Below the pieces are notes generated by a model. That model had not been told where the DNA came from, made no database searches, and saw only the letters and a list, made by a program, of their open reading frames with translations. A DNA stretch of 64,000 nt, from assembly GCA_018881555.1 (NCBI GenBank), contig JACAXG010000081.1:726399-790398 (forward strand), given 5' to 3'. The number at the start of each line of letters is the position of its first letter. Position 1 is the stretch's first letter. The stretch is from Amblyornis subalaris. Its lineage: Eukaryota > Chordata > Aves > Passeriformes > Ptilonorhynchidae. Shown one piece after another: positions 52,628-63,135 of this stretch. A program made the position numbers and the translations under genes.

Positions 52628-52699
52628 CCCCATCCCCATCCCCATCCCCGTCCCCATCCCCATCCCCATCCCCATCCCCATCCCCATCCCCATCCCCAG
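52628..52699. repeat. (CCCCAT)12 hexanucleotide array
   Basis: Twelve hexamers, with one CCCCGT variant at 52646-52651 and a final CCCCAG. On the minus strand this is (ATGGGG)n, with twelve G4 runs separated by 2 nt, ideal for parallel G-quadruplexes. Likely length-polymorphic. Confidence 0.98.
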
Positions 52700-52854
52700 C
52701 ACTCCTGTTCCAGGCTCCATGAGGGAGGGAGCCCTGGCAGCACAGGAATGAGCCCATCCCTGGTCCCCGAGCCGGGCTCCAGCCGCGCCATCCCCCCGGA
52801 ATCGGCTTTGACAGTGCTCAGGAAAAGCAAATCCCCGGGGAAAGGAGAGGAAGG

Positions 52855-53160
52855 GGGAAGGTGGGCTTTACAATTTATAAAACCACTCTCAGTTTGACTG
52901 CATTAGCTTTGCCTTAGGCTCCAAAACACGACGAAAGCCAAGCAGCGATGGGGGGGGAAGGGAGATTGGAGGGGGAGAGGGGGGATGGCAACGAAGGAGA
53001 AAGCTGTAATTGCAATTGCTGGAATTCACTTTTAATGCTGGCTGCTGAATACAGTAAACACACTCTCAAGTCCAGGGAATAAGCATTGATTTTTTTTTTT
53101 TTTTTGCAAGTGTTCCAGTGAAAAGCTTCAAATCAATCCTGTTCTGTCAGACACTTTTGC
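52855..53160. promoter_or_regulatory. AT-rich island with T16 tract, candidate conserved element
   Basis: Contains TTTACAATTTATAAAACC, GACTGCATTAGC, AGCTGTAATTGCAATTGC, CACTTTTAATGC and a T16 run (53090-53105), then GCTTCAAATCAATCCTG. A purine-rich G block (52945-52990) divides it. It lies in the longest N-free stretch of the window. Confidence 0.45.
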
Positions 53161-54125
53161 CTCTTGGCCTCCAATTACTCAGTCTCCACATCCACCCTTC
53201 CCAGATCTCACCTTCAACAGGCACACCTGATGCTGAGGGAGCACTGTTTGATCCAGAATCCCACCCTGTGCAGCCAGAGGGATCCTCAGGGATGCACAAC
53301 CTCAGCACGGGAGAGACTTTGCCTGCAAAGCACTCTTGGGAACAAGGGACAGCTGGAATGTGGAGAGGAGAGGAGGGGGTGCGTGGGGCTGTGGGGATAT
53401 TTCTCCCTTGTCACAGCTCCATGGCATCGTGGGTGATGTTTTGAGGGTTCAGGTCGAAGCTCTGGGCTGGACGCAGAACTCACAGGAACTTTTTGGTTGT
53501 TGTACTGAACCTTCAGCGCCTGCTGCACGGAAACACCGAGGACTCAGTCCCACTGGGAGCCTCCTCTCCCACCCTCCTCCCGCACAGCCCTCGAGCTCTC
53601 CAGGAGCCACAGGGTGAGATCCCTTCCCAAAGCTTTCTTTTCCAGCTATGACCGAGTCAAGGCAAAAGGCTGGATTTTCACCCCAAGCATTCGCAGGTTA
53701 CTGGCAACCTTTGGTCCCTCCCAAGTTTCCCAGAGGCAGGAGCTACAAAGAGCCCTGGGTGGGAGCTCAGATCCCAGGGAGCCCCACCAGTTGCTCAGTC
53801 CCTGCTGGAAAGCTTCAAAGCAAGGGGGAAAAATGTCACTTAGCCAGGGAAGAACAACCCAAGGTTCCTTTGTACCTTCTGCAGGGGAACATTGTCAGGC
53901 TGCAACACGAGCGTGGCACTGGCTTTGACTGTCTCCCTGTGACTGATGGGGGAAGGGAAGATGTTGTCAGGTTTTTGATGCTTCGCAGGACTCTACCCCC
54001 TGCATGGCAGCATTTTATTAATCTGCTCCGTGAACAGAGGGAGGAATATTAGCTAGAAAGTCTGGGTTGTGGGACAGGGACAGCAAGCCCCATTGTCACA
54101 GAGAGGGAACAGAGTCTCCTACAAA
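53161..54125. other. Unique non-coding DNA
   Basis: No gene is recognised. The last 150 bp may be a worn CR1 body upstream of the tail at 54128. Confidence 0.45.
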
Positions 54126-54127
54126 CT

Positions 54128-54182
54128 CAAGGTTGACTCAATGATCTCAGAAATCCTTTTCAACCGGATTGATTTTGTGGCA
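54128..54182 (+). mobile_element. CR1-type LINE 3' tail, diverged
   Basis: The sequence AAGGTTGACTCAATGATCTC followed by CCTTTTCAACCGGATTGATT matches the CR1 3' block GGTTGGACTCGATGATCT ... TTTTCCAACCT...ATGATT with several changes. It is short and old, without coding capacity. Confidence 0.75.
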
Positions 54183-54638
54183 ATGAGGCAAAGCCCGTTC
54201 TTGGTCATGTTTTAATTCCAGGTGAGGCTTAAACAAGTGCTCCTCTGCTCCCGTGGCAAAGGCAAGCTCCAGCTGCCCGTGCTCGTGACACGATCCCACG
54301 CTGTGCAGGCACAGCGGGACAGGGCTGTGCCAGGGAAATGCCACCCACCGGGGGGACAGAGCTGTCCTTACAGCACTCACTCGAGGACTGATCAAACACA
54401 TCCTGCTGGAAAGCCACCGCTGACATCTCCTAGGACAAAGCCGGGCTCTGTGTTCCTGCAAACCAGGCACAGATGGAAGCAGACACATCCCGTGGCTCCT
54501 GCCACACGTGCTCTCCCTTTTCCTACCTGTTCACCCCGCATGGATCAAGGCCTCCTGGCACAGAGAACTCTCTCATTCCCGACACCCAGCGTGAGGCAGA
54601 GTTACCCTTGCAGTGCCGTGACCTTCAGCTGCTCGCAG
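54183..54638. other. Unique non-coding DNA
   Basis: A 242-codon plus-strand frame (54222-54950) spans this stretch and the following AT-rich island. It has no recognisable domain and crosses a sharp composition change, so it is not called as a gene. Confidence 0.45.
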
Positions 54639-54639
54639 C

Positions 54640-55160
54640 CCAGACATTTCCCTCTGACAGCTCCCACATTCACCCTCAAATTATATGTGCTGTATATGAC
54701 TGTTAAGAATAATCACAGTATTTGCAGTGGTGTGTTAGGCACCAAATTATGTATAGGCAAAGCGATTAGAGAGCAGAACAAAGTGGTTGTTCATGCAGCT
54801 AATGGCCAAAGTACCACTCTTTTCCATCAAGACAATTTGCAGCCAGCGCTGCATCTTCTCACTCCCCAGCCAGGAGCAGCTTTGCGTGAAATCTTCAAAA
54901 ACAACTCTGTTATCGCAAGTCTCAACGGCAGAGCTCGGAGGGGGTTGTAACAGCCTTGATAGTCTTTAATTCTTCTCACCCCACCGCCTTTCCCTGCTGT
55001 CCCAAGTGCCTTCCTCTGGGAGCTGTGGCTGTGCGTTGCCGCAGCCGAGTTGTGTATCTGGCGCTTAATGGCATTAAAACTTCTGCTGACTCCCATCTTT
55101 AGATAAAAAACCTGCTCTTTAAGTTTGTTTACTAAAAATCAAAATCAATAACCGTCTCAG
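54640..55160. promoter_or_regulatory. Long AT-rich island, strong candidate conserved non-coding element
   Basis: About 500 bp of low-GC, high-complexity sequence, with words CAAATTATATGTGCTG, TTAAGAATAATCACAG, CAAATTATGTATAGG, GCGATTAGAG, GCAGCTAATGGCC and CGCTTAATGGCATTAAAAC, then GTTTACTAAAAATC and AAAATCAATAACC. It contains no N. It is one of the longest islands and a good enhancer candidate. Confidence 0.5.
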
Positions 55161-55730
55161 CTCNCTGTCCTACAAGCCTTCAGTCCCAGCCCTGCATCCA
55201 GAACCCTGTTTCTCGGGAGGATGCCAGAATATGCTCAAACCATACACAAAATCTGCGTCTTCCGCCTTCGCCAGAGTATTTTCATGGATAAAACCTTTGG
55301 GTCTGGGTCCCCCCTGAGGTCCTCCCTCCTTTTTTTCCGTGGGACTTCTCCAAAAAGCCTTCTAAACCTGTCCAAGTCCGAACTAGAAGGAACTCTCCTG
55401 TGCCAGGCCCTTGGAAATAACAGATCCAGCAGAGTCATTATTACAGCCAAACCGTGAGGGAGATTAAAGGCAGATTGTCCCACGGGGTAGGAAAGAAATA
55501 CCAGAACTTCCAGGGAGATGANGAGTCTCAGGCTGGGGCTGATGAGAGCCTTGGGCCAAGACAAAGGTGCAGGAACCACAGGGAAGGAAGTGATGAAGCT
55601 CTGGGAGCAGGAGAACAGGAGTTCTGGTGCCCTTGGTAGCTCTCCCCCCAAGGTTGCTGGAGCTGCCAGGAGGTACAGCATGTTCTCTCCTATTGATCTA
55701 TCAATGTCTGCTCTCCAGAGGAGGGATTAC
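55161..55730. other. Unique non-coding DNA
   Basis: Overlapping frames on both strands (148 codons minus, 78 plus) show no domain. Nothing else is visible. Confidence 0.45.
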
Positions 55731-55734
55731 TCAC

Positions 55735-55960
55735 TTCTGATAACATAGCAAGGTTGCCTGTGATGAAAATCAATGGATCTGACTACCCAGCCTTCATTTA
55801 ATTACCTCATGCTGTAAATAGGGCGGGAGCAGAGCGGGGACATTCTCCACGACCACNTCTGCTCCCTGTTCCTCTCCCCACTTTCAGAGGAGTATCTTCC
55901 CGGGATTATCAAGATTAATGGCCTTGATGAGCAGAGTTCTGCTGTCCGATCTGTAGCCAA
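55735..55960. promoter_or_regulatory. AT-rich island, candidate regulatory element
   Basis: Contains TGATAACATAGC, GATGAAAATCAATGG, CATTTAATTACCTC and GATTATCAAGATTAATGGCC. GATA and homeodomain words are enriched compared with the flanks. Confidence 0.4.
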
Positions 55961-56090
55961 GGGAAGGACACGGGTACCTCTCCATCACCTTGGCCCACGG
56001 CTGGTCAAGCCAGGGGAAAAGAGGGACAGCAGCGATGTGGAAGCACATTCCTGGCAATTAGCTTTGTGGGAAGGCGGATTGGAGTAAGAC
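55961..56090. other. Unique non-coding DNA
   Basis: Nothing specific is visible. Confidence 0.4.
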
Positions 56091-56094
56091 TGAG

Positions 56095-56435
56095 TGTGAG
56101 ATCAGGCGGCTTTTTACAAGCTAAATAAGCAACAAGCAGTTTGAGAGAGATTTTTCCCCCTGTTTACAAGGCCAGCCAAGGCCAGGTTAATTAATCTCTC
56201 TTTCCAGCTGCCCTTCTCACTAGGGCTTGTTCTTCCCTTTGAGCAAAACACCCGAGACAGCTGCTCAGATCTCTCACATTGCAGGGTGATGAAAACAAAG
56301 GCACAGATGAAAATTGCTTCAGAGCTTAGCCTCTCACAGAAAACAAACGTGCCCGTGCTGTAATTAGCAGCAGGCACGCGAAAAAGAACCAATCTTTGAC
56401 CGGTGCTTAACCAGGGGACAGTAAATAAAAATAAC
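56095..56435. promoter_or_regulatory. AT-rich island, candidate conserved non-coding element
   Basis: Contains GCTAAATAAGCAAC, GGTTAATTAATCTC, GATGAAAACAAAGG (SOX/TCF-like), GAAAATTGCTTC, CTGTAATTAGCAGC and GTAAATAAAAATAAC. Sequence is complex and lacks a coding signature; a 118-codon minus-strand frame has no domain. Confidence 0.45.
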
Positions 56436-56865
56436 AACAATCCCTTCCCACAGGCGCGCAGCACACACACAGAGGCACAAAAGCGGGCAGGCCTCTCTTC
56501 CCGAGGCTCACAAAAGAGGGTGGTTCATCTCTCTTGATCCTCGTACAAAGGCAGATCCCAGGCACGGGCTGTGGCTCCGTGCGTGCTGAAAGCCGGCAGC
56601 GATGCCCTATCAAAACAAGGCGTTCAAACGCACGCTGCCGCCCCTGGGGAGAGTTTACACCCGGCACAGACACGCAGCTCCCGTGTTTCATGAATGGCTC
56701 AGAGCTGTTCGGCTCCGACAGCCAGGGCTGCAATGCTGAGCATCATCTGCAGCGGTGGCACAGCCCCTGCCACGCTCCCAGCCAGCAGTTGGACGTGCCA
56801 GCACTGCCATTTGGAACTGCCCTGCCTCCTCCTCCTCCTCCCCCTCCTCCTCCCCCAGACGCGGT
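56436..56865. other. Unique non-coding DNA with an inverted repeat and CCT tract
   Basis: CGGCAGCG (56594-56601) and CGCTGCCG (56633-56640) form an 8-bp stem with a 31-nt loop. A (CCT)n-type tract lies at 56824-56855. No gene is recognised. Confidence 0.45.
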
Positions 56866-56867
56866 TT

Positions 56868-56985
56868 AAGGGATTTAGTGGCAGAGATAAATTCTCCTAT
56901 ATTTGTTTTAATGAAAAGGTCCCCGGCAATGTTTTCTTTCCCTCGCCATTAACAGCACAATTAGAGCTGTGAGGCTTCAGCCAGT
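56868..56985. promoter_or_regulatory. AT-rich island, candidate regulatory element
   Basis: Contains GGGATTTAGTGGC, GATAAATTCTCC, ATATTTGTTTTAATG, GCCATTAACAGC and CACAATTAGAGC. Sharp edges and high complexity. Confidence 0.4.
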
Positions 56986-57955
56986 CCTCCCCACTCGAGC
57001 ATCCTCCATCCTCTGCTCATCCCAGCTCCTTTCCCAGCGCTCAGGCGGAAAACAGAAGGCAGAAAGCGCAGCAGGCACCAGCAGCAGACACTTCCACAGC
57101 CCTGCGGCCGGCCCCGAGTCAAACCCGGGAGCTGCAGGGCTGTGACACAGCTGGAAACATCTGTGGGAGAGTCTCCTGGCTGGGGAGGGCTGCAGGAAGC
57201 TAAAAACCCTGAGTTTACTGGGGTTTGGGTGATGGGGTTGGTGGGCAGCAGGATTTATCTGGCTGGTCCAGAAACCTCAGCCAGCACCTGGCTTTGCCCT
57301 GTCCCAGAAGAACATTCCTGCTCTCACCAACCCCGAGGACAGCAGCCAGAAAAGGCCAAAAAATCGGGTCAGAAAGTGCAAGAGCTGTCCTGGCACAGCT
57401 GCCTGGCTGTAGGAGAGCCTGCAGGGCTGGCTGAGCATCTCCCNCAAGAGATGTCTGCCTTCCTCCTCTTTCAAGGTCTCCTTTCCAAGCGTGTCCTCCC
57501 TGCCAGCCCGGCACGGCTCTGCAGCAAGGCTTGGAGCACGAGGCGGGTGCCAAAGCCTTGAATCACCGGGCTCAGAGCCCTGCCAGAGCCTGGCATGTCC
57601 CCCGGAGCTGGGGACACAGGGAAGGAGCAGTCTCCATGTGTGCTCNCTGCTCCTCAGGATCCAGACGTCATCTCCAACCCACTTGCTGAAAGGCTGCCGC
57701 GTTCCAGGGAGGAATAAGACACCCTTAGGAACAGCTCTTCCTCCCCAAAATATGATTTTCTCTGCGTTTTTGTGAGGGCTCTGCTGGCAAAAGGACAGGC
57801 TGCAACTCCAGGGAAAGGGGCTGTGGAGCCAGGCACACATCCTACAAATAAGGGGGGGAAAGGCAAGGAGGTCAGGAGTCATNAGCAGCTTTTAGCTGGA
57901 AGGATTANGGCAGGGATTCTCAAGAAAGGGCTCTCTGAGACAAAAAAAAAGGCCA
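56986..57955. other. GC-rich unique non-coding DNA
   Basis: No gene is recognised. Minus-strand frames of up to 201 codons have no domain. Confidence 0.5.
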
Positions 57956-57959
57956 GGAA

Positions 57960-58260
57960 GGGAAAAATACTCTTATTTCTAGATCACCTCATTTCTTAGC
58001 CCTCTTGCTATCAATTGCTTTGAGATATGGCCGTGGGTATCAGCAAACAGCTTGCACTCCTTGTTCCTGGCTGGGGAACAACTCTAGAACAGGAAAACTG
58101 TTCCTGGCCCAGTGACCTCGGAGATCAACTCCCCTTTCTCTGCTGTCAATAGAAAGACTGAGCTAAGTTACAAATAGCACATTCCCAAGATTCTTTTCTC
58201 AAATGTGGCTCAAATTGGCTAATGCATTAGGAGATTACTGGGGTGGAAAGGGCAGGGGAG
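57960..58260. promoter_or_regulatory. AT-rich island in two parts, candidate regulatory element
   Basis: Part one (57960-58065) has TTATTTCTAGATCACC, GCTATCAATTGC and GAGATATGGCCG. Part two (58140-58250) has CTGTCAATAGAAAG, AGTTACAAATAGC, CAAATTGGCTAATGC and AGGAGATTACTGG. Confidence 0.4.
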
Positions 58261-58498
58261 ATGGACGGAATGCAATCACGGGGGCCTCATTTCTCCTGGA
58301 GGCTCCATTAATGGACAAGGAGCCCTCTGGCACACAGATAAGCCCAAGGCAGAGGGTAGCAGCGACGAAGACAGAAGGAAAATGCCTTCTGGGATCGCTG
58401 CCTTCCTGTTCCACTGGCAGCTTGTCCCAGGCCTTCCCTGCATCAGCATTCCCAGAGCCCCCCGCCAGGGGACAATTGCCTGTCACACACAGCAAGAG
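58261..58498. other. Unique non-coding DNA
   Basis: Nothing specific is visible. Confidence 0.4.
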
Positions 58499-58499
58499 A

Positions 58500-58612
58500 T
58501 GACCTGTAATTAATCACAGTGCCAACACTGCCTGAACCTTTCCCACTCCTCCCACGTTCATGTATTTAATTTATTGCTGTGTTATTGCCAGACNCGTGAC
58601 TTAACTTCTCTC
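58500..58612. promoter_or_regulatory. Small AT-rich island
   Basis: Contains CTGTAATTAATCACAG (palindromic flanks) and CATGTATTTAATTTATTGC. A modest regulatory candidate. Confidence 0.35.
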
Positions 58613-59380
58613 CTCACGACTGCAAAGGGGAGAGATCTGGAAGTAATCCCGGGGCCGTGTAAGACAGGAAATCATTTCCCACGTCAGGTCCTGAGGCTCG
58701 CTTTGATCATGTAAACACACGCAAATCAATTGGCCGTGGGATGGATGCCAGAGGTGGGCGACAGGTATTCCAGGGACCCACAGCCACGGCTGCTGGAGCC
58801 TCTGCGCCGGGAAGAACATCCCTTCTCCTGGCTGACTTTGATGGAGGGATGCCAGCTGGCATCAGGGAAGATTTATCCCTTGTCACACAGCTCCTCTGCA
58901 GAGCTCGACAGCAGCTCTGGGAACACTCACGCCCAGGAGCAAAGTCTCCTTAAGTGGATTCAGCAGACCTGGGCCAGTTCTCGGCTCTAGGAGCCTCTGG
59001 CCTGGGATGGCGTGGCCCAAAACGTGGCACAGCTCAGTCTGACTGGATTTAGTTCAGAGCTCCACACTTGCACCCTCCGCGAGGCCGCTTCCTTCCTCTG
59101 AGCTCCTCCGGCCAAGCTCGTTAAGCCTCATCACAAGTTGTAAACCTCAACCCCGGGTTCCACCACCGCCCCGAGCTCGCCACCCAAGCGTTGGGAGATC
59201 TCTGCACGACTCCAGCAAATCGTCGAATCTCAGGGCCTCGTTTCCTCCGAGGGATCATTCCTCCTCTGCTTCTAAACCTCTGGGATAAAGACCAACCCCG
59301 GATTTCGGCACTGGGGGTCCCTGGCCACGCACAGGGGGTCCAGACAGATCCAAATGCTGTCCCTGNTGCCCCCAGGTGCC
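58613..59380. other. Unique non-coding DNA
   Basis: Nothing specific is visible. A GCAAATCAATTGGCC word lies near 58721. Confidence 0.45.
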
Positions 59381-59384
59381 GCGT

Positions 59385-59720
59385 GAATTCCCCGGGGGCT
59401 CCTCCACGAGCTCCAGCTCCCAAAGGCTGCCGGCAGCACACGTGCGGCCGCGGCACGCGGAGCTGGCCGAGCCGCTTATCGCCTTCCCCCCGGCTCATTA
59501 CACCTCGGCAGCTTTGTGTCTGGGAAAAAGGAACACCNGGAACACAGCGCAGCGCCGGCTCTCGAGAGCAAAGAGCCGAGATAAACACAGGCACCGTTTG
59601 GTCGGGTCTCTTTATCTCCCCGAGGGGCTGCGCGGGCAGGGCGGGAGCCCGCGGGCGGCTCAGCAAGGGCACTTCAGTCGGCTTCCCACGCGNAGAAGGT
59701 TTCTGATTCCCAGGAGAAAA
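59385..59720. promoter_or_regulatory. CpG-rich region, possible orphan CpG island
   Basis: CpG is frequent (CACGTGCGGCCGCGG, GCCGAGCCGCTTATCGCC, GAGCCCGCGGGCGG). The CACGTG E-box is near 59440, and CGGCTCTCGAGAGC forms a local palindrome near 59565. No gene start can be supported. Confidence 0.35.
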
Positions 59721-61140
59721 GGCAGGTGTCCGTCTATATCCCGAGTGGGCGCAGCGCAGGGAGCCACCAGCACCCCGGGAGCAGGGCCAGCGCCCCACTG
59801 GGACAGCGTGCCAGGAGTCCAGGGGAACAGAAGGATTCGGGGGGTGAGATTCCATCCCCANTTTCAGGGAGGCGCACGCACGAGGGGAGGTTCTTCCTTC
59901 CCTGGAGGCCCCAGGGAAAAAATCCCTGTGTGGATCGTGGTGGGGGGATGAGGCTGGGCACGGCAGTTTGGCTGGGGCTGCTGAGCANAGGTGTCAGGAG
60001 GAGCAGGAGGGGTCCCCTGTCACCTGTGGGGCGTGAGGCCGGGCTGTGGCNGCCACGCTGTGCTCGCTCGGGCAGAAGAGGCCGCGGCTCCCTCCCCACT
60101 CCCAAACCAGCTCCGGTGCCAGTTCCTTCCTCCAGTGCACAAAACAAAGATGTCAGGTCCCACTGACACCGAAATTACAGTTTAGGGGAGCCCTGTGCCT
60201 GTCAGGAAACAAAGCCCCGACCCCCCGTCTGCCTCCAGAGCTCTGCAGGTCGTTCAGGCACCGCTGGCACGGGGTTTGTTTCTGCTTGAGGATGTGGGGA
60301 GGGAGAATCCTCCTCAGCCAGCAGCAGCAGCAAACGGTGGTGGAAACAGCCTGTGAAATTCATGGAAATGGCTTCTCTCCTCTGCAAGGAGCCTTCGGCA
60401 AAAGGGCTGGGAATTCAGAGGCTCTCCTGCCTGCTTTGTGCCGTGACCTCCAGCATGTCAGGAGAGATGCTGAGAGTTGAGATGGCACAGCCTCAGCCTC
60501 AGCACCATATCCTGACTCAGCTCTGAGGTCCCCCCAGGACACAGCTCACACCCCAAGGGAGAGGAAGGTGAGAAATGCCATGGCCAAGAGCCCTCACTGG
60601 CCCAGGGCAGCCCTGGGAAACCGCCTGGGTCTCACACAGTGGCCACGGGGGCTGGGAAGGTGAGCTGGGACTCAGATTTAACCCAAAGTAGCCAAAGGAC
60701 TCGGATTTAAACCAGGTAGGCAGCAAAAGTTCAACCACGTCCAGTGCTCAGTGGGGGTGAGCTCCAGTCACCAGCCCAGCTTGAGCCCAGGGTGTCTGCC
60801 TTCCCTCTTNTTGCTCCAACTCAGTGCAGACTTCTCCTTTCTTCCTCCAGTGTGGATCAATCCACGGGAACGAGCTCAAAGACAGGGCGCATTGTTGGAA
60901 TATGCTTAGAGATGCAGTTTAAGGAAAGCAACGGCATCCTGGAGCCCCAGGCAAACTCCCTGCAGAGAAAACACCTNCGTGGTGTAAAGCAGCTTATTCC
61001 TTTTATTTTGGACCCCCTCGGGCTGGGGAGAGAGGGGAGGTGAGGGCGGGTGGGCACCATGCAGGGGGGTCCTGCCCCACGCAGGCACCACGGCCTCATC
61101 CTGCAGGTAAGCTCCCCTGCCTCAACAGCAGAGCACGCAG
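59721..61140. other. Mostly GC-rich unique non-coding DNA
   Basis: No gene, repeat or strong island is recognised. Confidence 0.5.
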
Positions 61141-61144
61141 AGGG

Positions 61145-61440
61145 GGAGTGTTTCTAATTAAAAGCCCCGCAGAAAGCTGCTTTGGAAAGAAAGAATTTAG
61201 AGGAAAAAAAAATAATTAGGAAAAAGAAAAATATATCTCAATTGCAAAGTTCCTGCCTGAACCGTTTCATTTCCATTTTGCACCACAATAGGAGGAGAGC
61301 AAACAATAGCTGAAAGGAAACAGCCTGATTGTGGTGAGGCGAAGTGCCACATTCGTTTTCCATCAAACNTGGATGAACCCTATTAGAAAAAATAAAAAAA
61401 TACATATATATCCATTTCCTCACTTCATTATCCCCCCCTC
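61145..61440. promoter_or_regulatory. AT-rich island, candidate regulatory element
   Basis: Contains TTTCTAATTAAAAGCCC, an A-rich AATAATTAGG stretch, ATATATCTCAATTGC and CCTATTAGAAAAAATAAA followed by a TACATATATAT run. The A-rich runs make it less convincing than the other islands. Confidence 0.35.
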
Positions 61441-61810
61441 CAAAACAACNCAGCCCCTCAGGACAGCTCCTTGCAGCTCATTCCCAGCCCTGCTGCCCTC
61501 ACCCACGGGCCCAGAGCTGCTCTTCCAGCTTCTTCCCTCCCACCTTNCCTCCCCAGACTAGGAGATCTGGGGAGGAAAGGCGCAAAAAAGGGGCATTCCA
61601 GGGCCACCATTCCCAGTGCCACCAAAGGGCTGGAGACGGGGAGAAGCGCTCATCCCACCCAACAGCGGCGAAGAGGAGGAAAACGACGCCAATTCCGCCN
61701 GCATCACTTCCAGGAGGGCCGGGAGGGCCTCCCTTGCCAGCAGGGCGCCTGTTCAGGGTGACAGCTCCGGGTGACAGCGCTCNGAGGGGATCCACCAGCG
61801 GCGCTTCCAG
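61441..61810. other. GC-rich unique non-coding DNA
   Basis: Nothing specific is visible. Confidence 0.45.
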
Positions 61811-61811
61811 C

Positions 61812-61825
61812 GTTCCCATGGCGAC
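61812..61825. promoter_or_regulatory. RFX X-box-like palindrome
   Basis: GTTCCCATGGCGAC differs at two positions from the ideal X-box palindrome GTTGCCATGGCAAC bound by RFX factors. It lies in a short CpG-rich stretch 40 bp before the island at 61855. A regulatory role is inferred. Confidence 0.35.
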
Positions 61826-61854
61826 GGGCGCCGGGTGCCGCGTGTGGAACACTC

Positions 61855-62000
61855 CACTCGCTTATTGATTGAGCCGCCGTCAAATTCAATCACAAGTGAA
61901 AATGGATTTTTTAATGCGACTATTAGCCGCTTTTGAAAGGCAAATTGAGTTCAGTTATACCGAGTCAGCCATCAAAAAACAATTTGCCGTCAGCCAGACG
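61855..62000. promoter_or_regulatory. Strong candidate conserved element with a PBX-type dyad
   Basis: TGATTGA (61866-61872) and its reverse complement TCAATCA (61886-61892) start exactly 20 bp apart, so the two PBX-like half-sites lie on the same helix face. Further words are ATTTTTTAATGCG, CTATTAGCCGC, GGCAAATTGAGTTCAG and AACAATTTGCCG. One plus frame stays open through the whole element (TTG at 61869) and into GC-rich DNA, but it has no ATG start, no domain and no convincing acceptor, so it is called non-coding. Confidence 0.5.
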
Positions 62001-62405
62001 GGCCGGAGAGGAGCCCGGGCCGGGAGAGCCGTGCGAAGGAGGAACGGCCGCGCGCCCGCGGATCGGGAGACCCGAGATGGGAACGGAGGGGAAAAACGGC
62101 TTTTCCTCCTCAAAAAGGCACTGGATGAGGAAGGTGAGGCCCGAGGATGGGCGCTGAGGGGCTGGCATGACCCAGCACAGTTGGAAAGCCGTCAGCTGCT
62201 CCAGGGGGTTCAGGGAGCGACATGAAGGATGGGGTTCATCCCAAAAACCTTCAGGGCTGTCCCCAAACCTGGGAGTGCACGGGGGGAGCCAAGAGAGAAG
62301 GACACATGACCCGAGAGGTCAGCGAGGCCACCAAAGCAAAGCCCGGCCAGTGTCACCCCCTCCCCGTGCCACCCCACAGCCACCACGACTCAGCAAAGCT
62401 CATTT
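62001..62405. other. GC-rich unique non-coding DNA
   Basis: A donor-like AAGGTGAGG lies near 62132. Nothing else is recognised. Confidence 0.45.
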
Positions 62406-62409
62406 CCTA

Positions 62410-63135
62410 CCAGCCNCTGGAAAATAAGATTTTTCCCTTGCTGATTAGGGAAGCAGATTCTCATTACTATGTTAAGTGAGGATCAATACTGCAGCCAAGT
62501 CTGAAATCAGCCCTGTCTGGCAAGGTGCTGAGCGCACCAGTTTCCCCAGTTTGGGGCTGAGCTCTGTCTCTGGGGGGCATTCACAGCGTTCCTCCAGGAT
62601 GGAGATGGAGGAAGGAGGTGGGACACGATTTTTTACTAAATGAAGTTCAGACAAAACTCTGCCAGGTGTGGGTGGGCTTATATACACATATCTATAAATA
62701 ACAACCTCTATATGTAAAGAAAAAAAAACACATAAAAATACGTTTTTGCCCTACAGAGCTCAAGGACTATAATTATCAACCCATTGTTTTTAGACCCACT
62801 GAGAACCCTCAAAGAAATAAACAAAAATGCAGCTTCGCTTTGGGGCACCACCTTTTCGCCTCTCAGTCTCGTGAGCAAACTCCCAGGCCTTATTAAACCC
62901 TTGCAGGAGCAGTCCAGGAATTTCTATAGCAGCATAATCCAAAGATCTGCTTTCAAAGAGCCTCTGCTTCCCGCAAAGCCCCAGCCTCGGCTAATGAGAG
63001 CTTAACCACATGTTTGTGGCGGATGAAATAGNATCATTTTGCAATTATTATCATTCAAACATTATTTATTTAACCTGCAGCCACATTATATTGACTGCAG
63101 AATTGCTGTCATTTTTACTTNTGATGACTCTCTCA
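62410..63135. promoter_or_regulatory. Long AT-rich region, several candidate conserved elements
   Basis: Three dense parts are seen: 62415-62500 (GAAAATAAGATTTTTCCC, CTGATTAGGG), 62670-62850 (TATATACACATATC, CTATAATTATCAACCC, CATTGTTTTTAGACC) and 63005-63135 (CATTTTGCAATTATTATC, CATTATTTATTTAACC, CATTATATTGACTGC, CTCTCATTGAGC). The first and last are of high complexity; the middle part includes a simple AT-rich run. Confidence 0.45.

Noticed and set aside
54222..54950. 242-codon open frame on the plus strand
   Set aside because: It crosses from GC-rich DNA into an AT-rich island without any change in frame features, shows no family resemblance, and lacks splice-site support.
56594..56640. 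8-bp inverted repeat as a possible microRNA hairpin
   Set aside because: The stem does not extend beyond 8 bp and the loop is 31 nt, unlike a microRNA precursor.
61869..62225. 118-codon open frame overlapping the 61.9-kb island, with a donor-like AAGGTGAGG near 62132
   Set aside because: It begins at TTG, has no pyrimidine-rich acceptor upstream, and its first part is better explained as a motif-dense regulatory element. Kept as a test in the findings.
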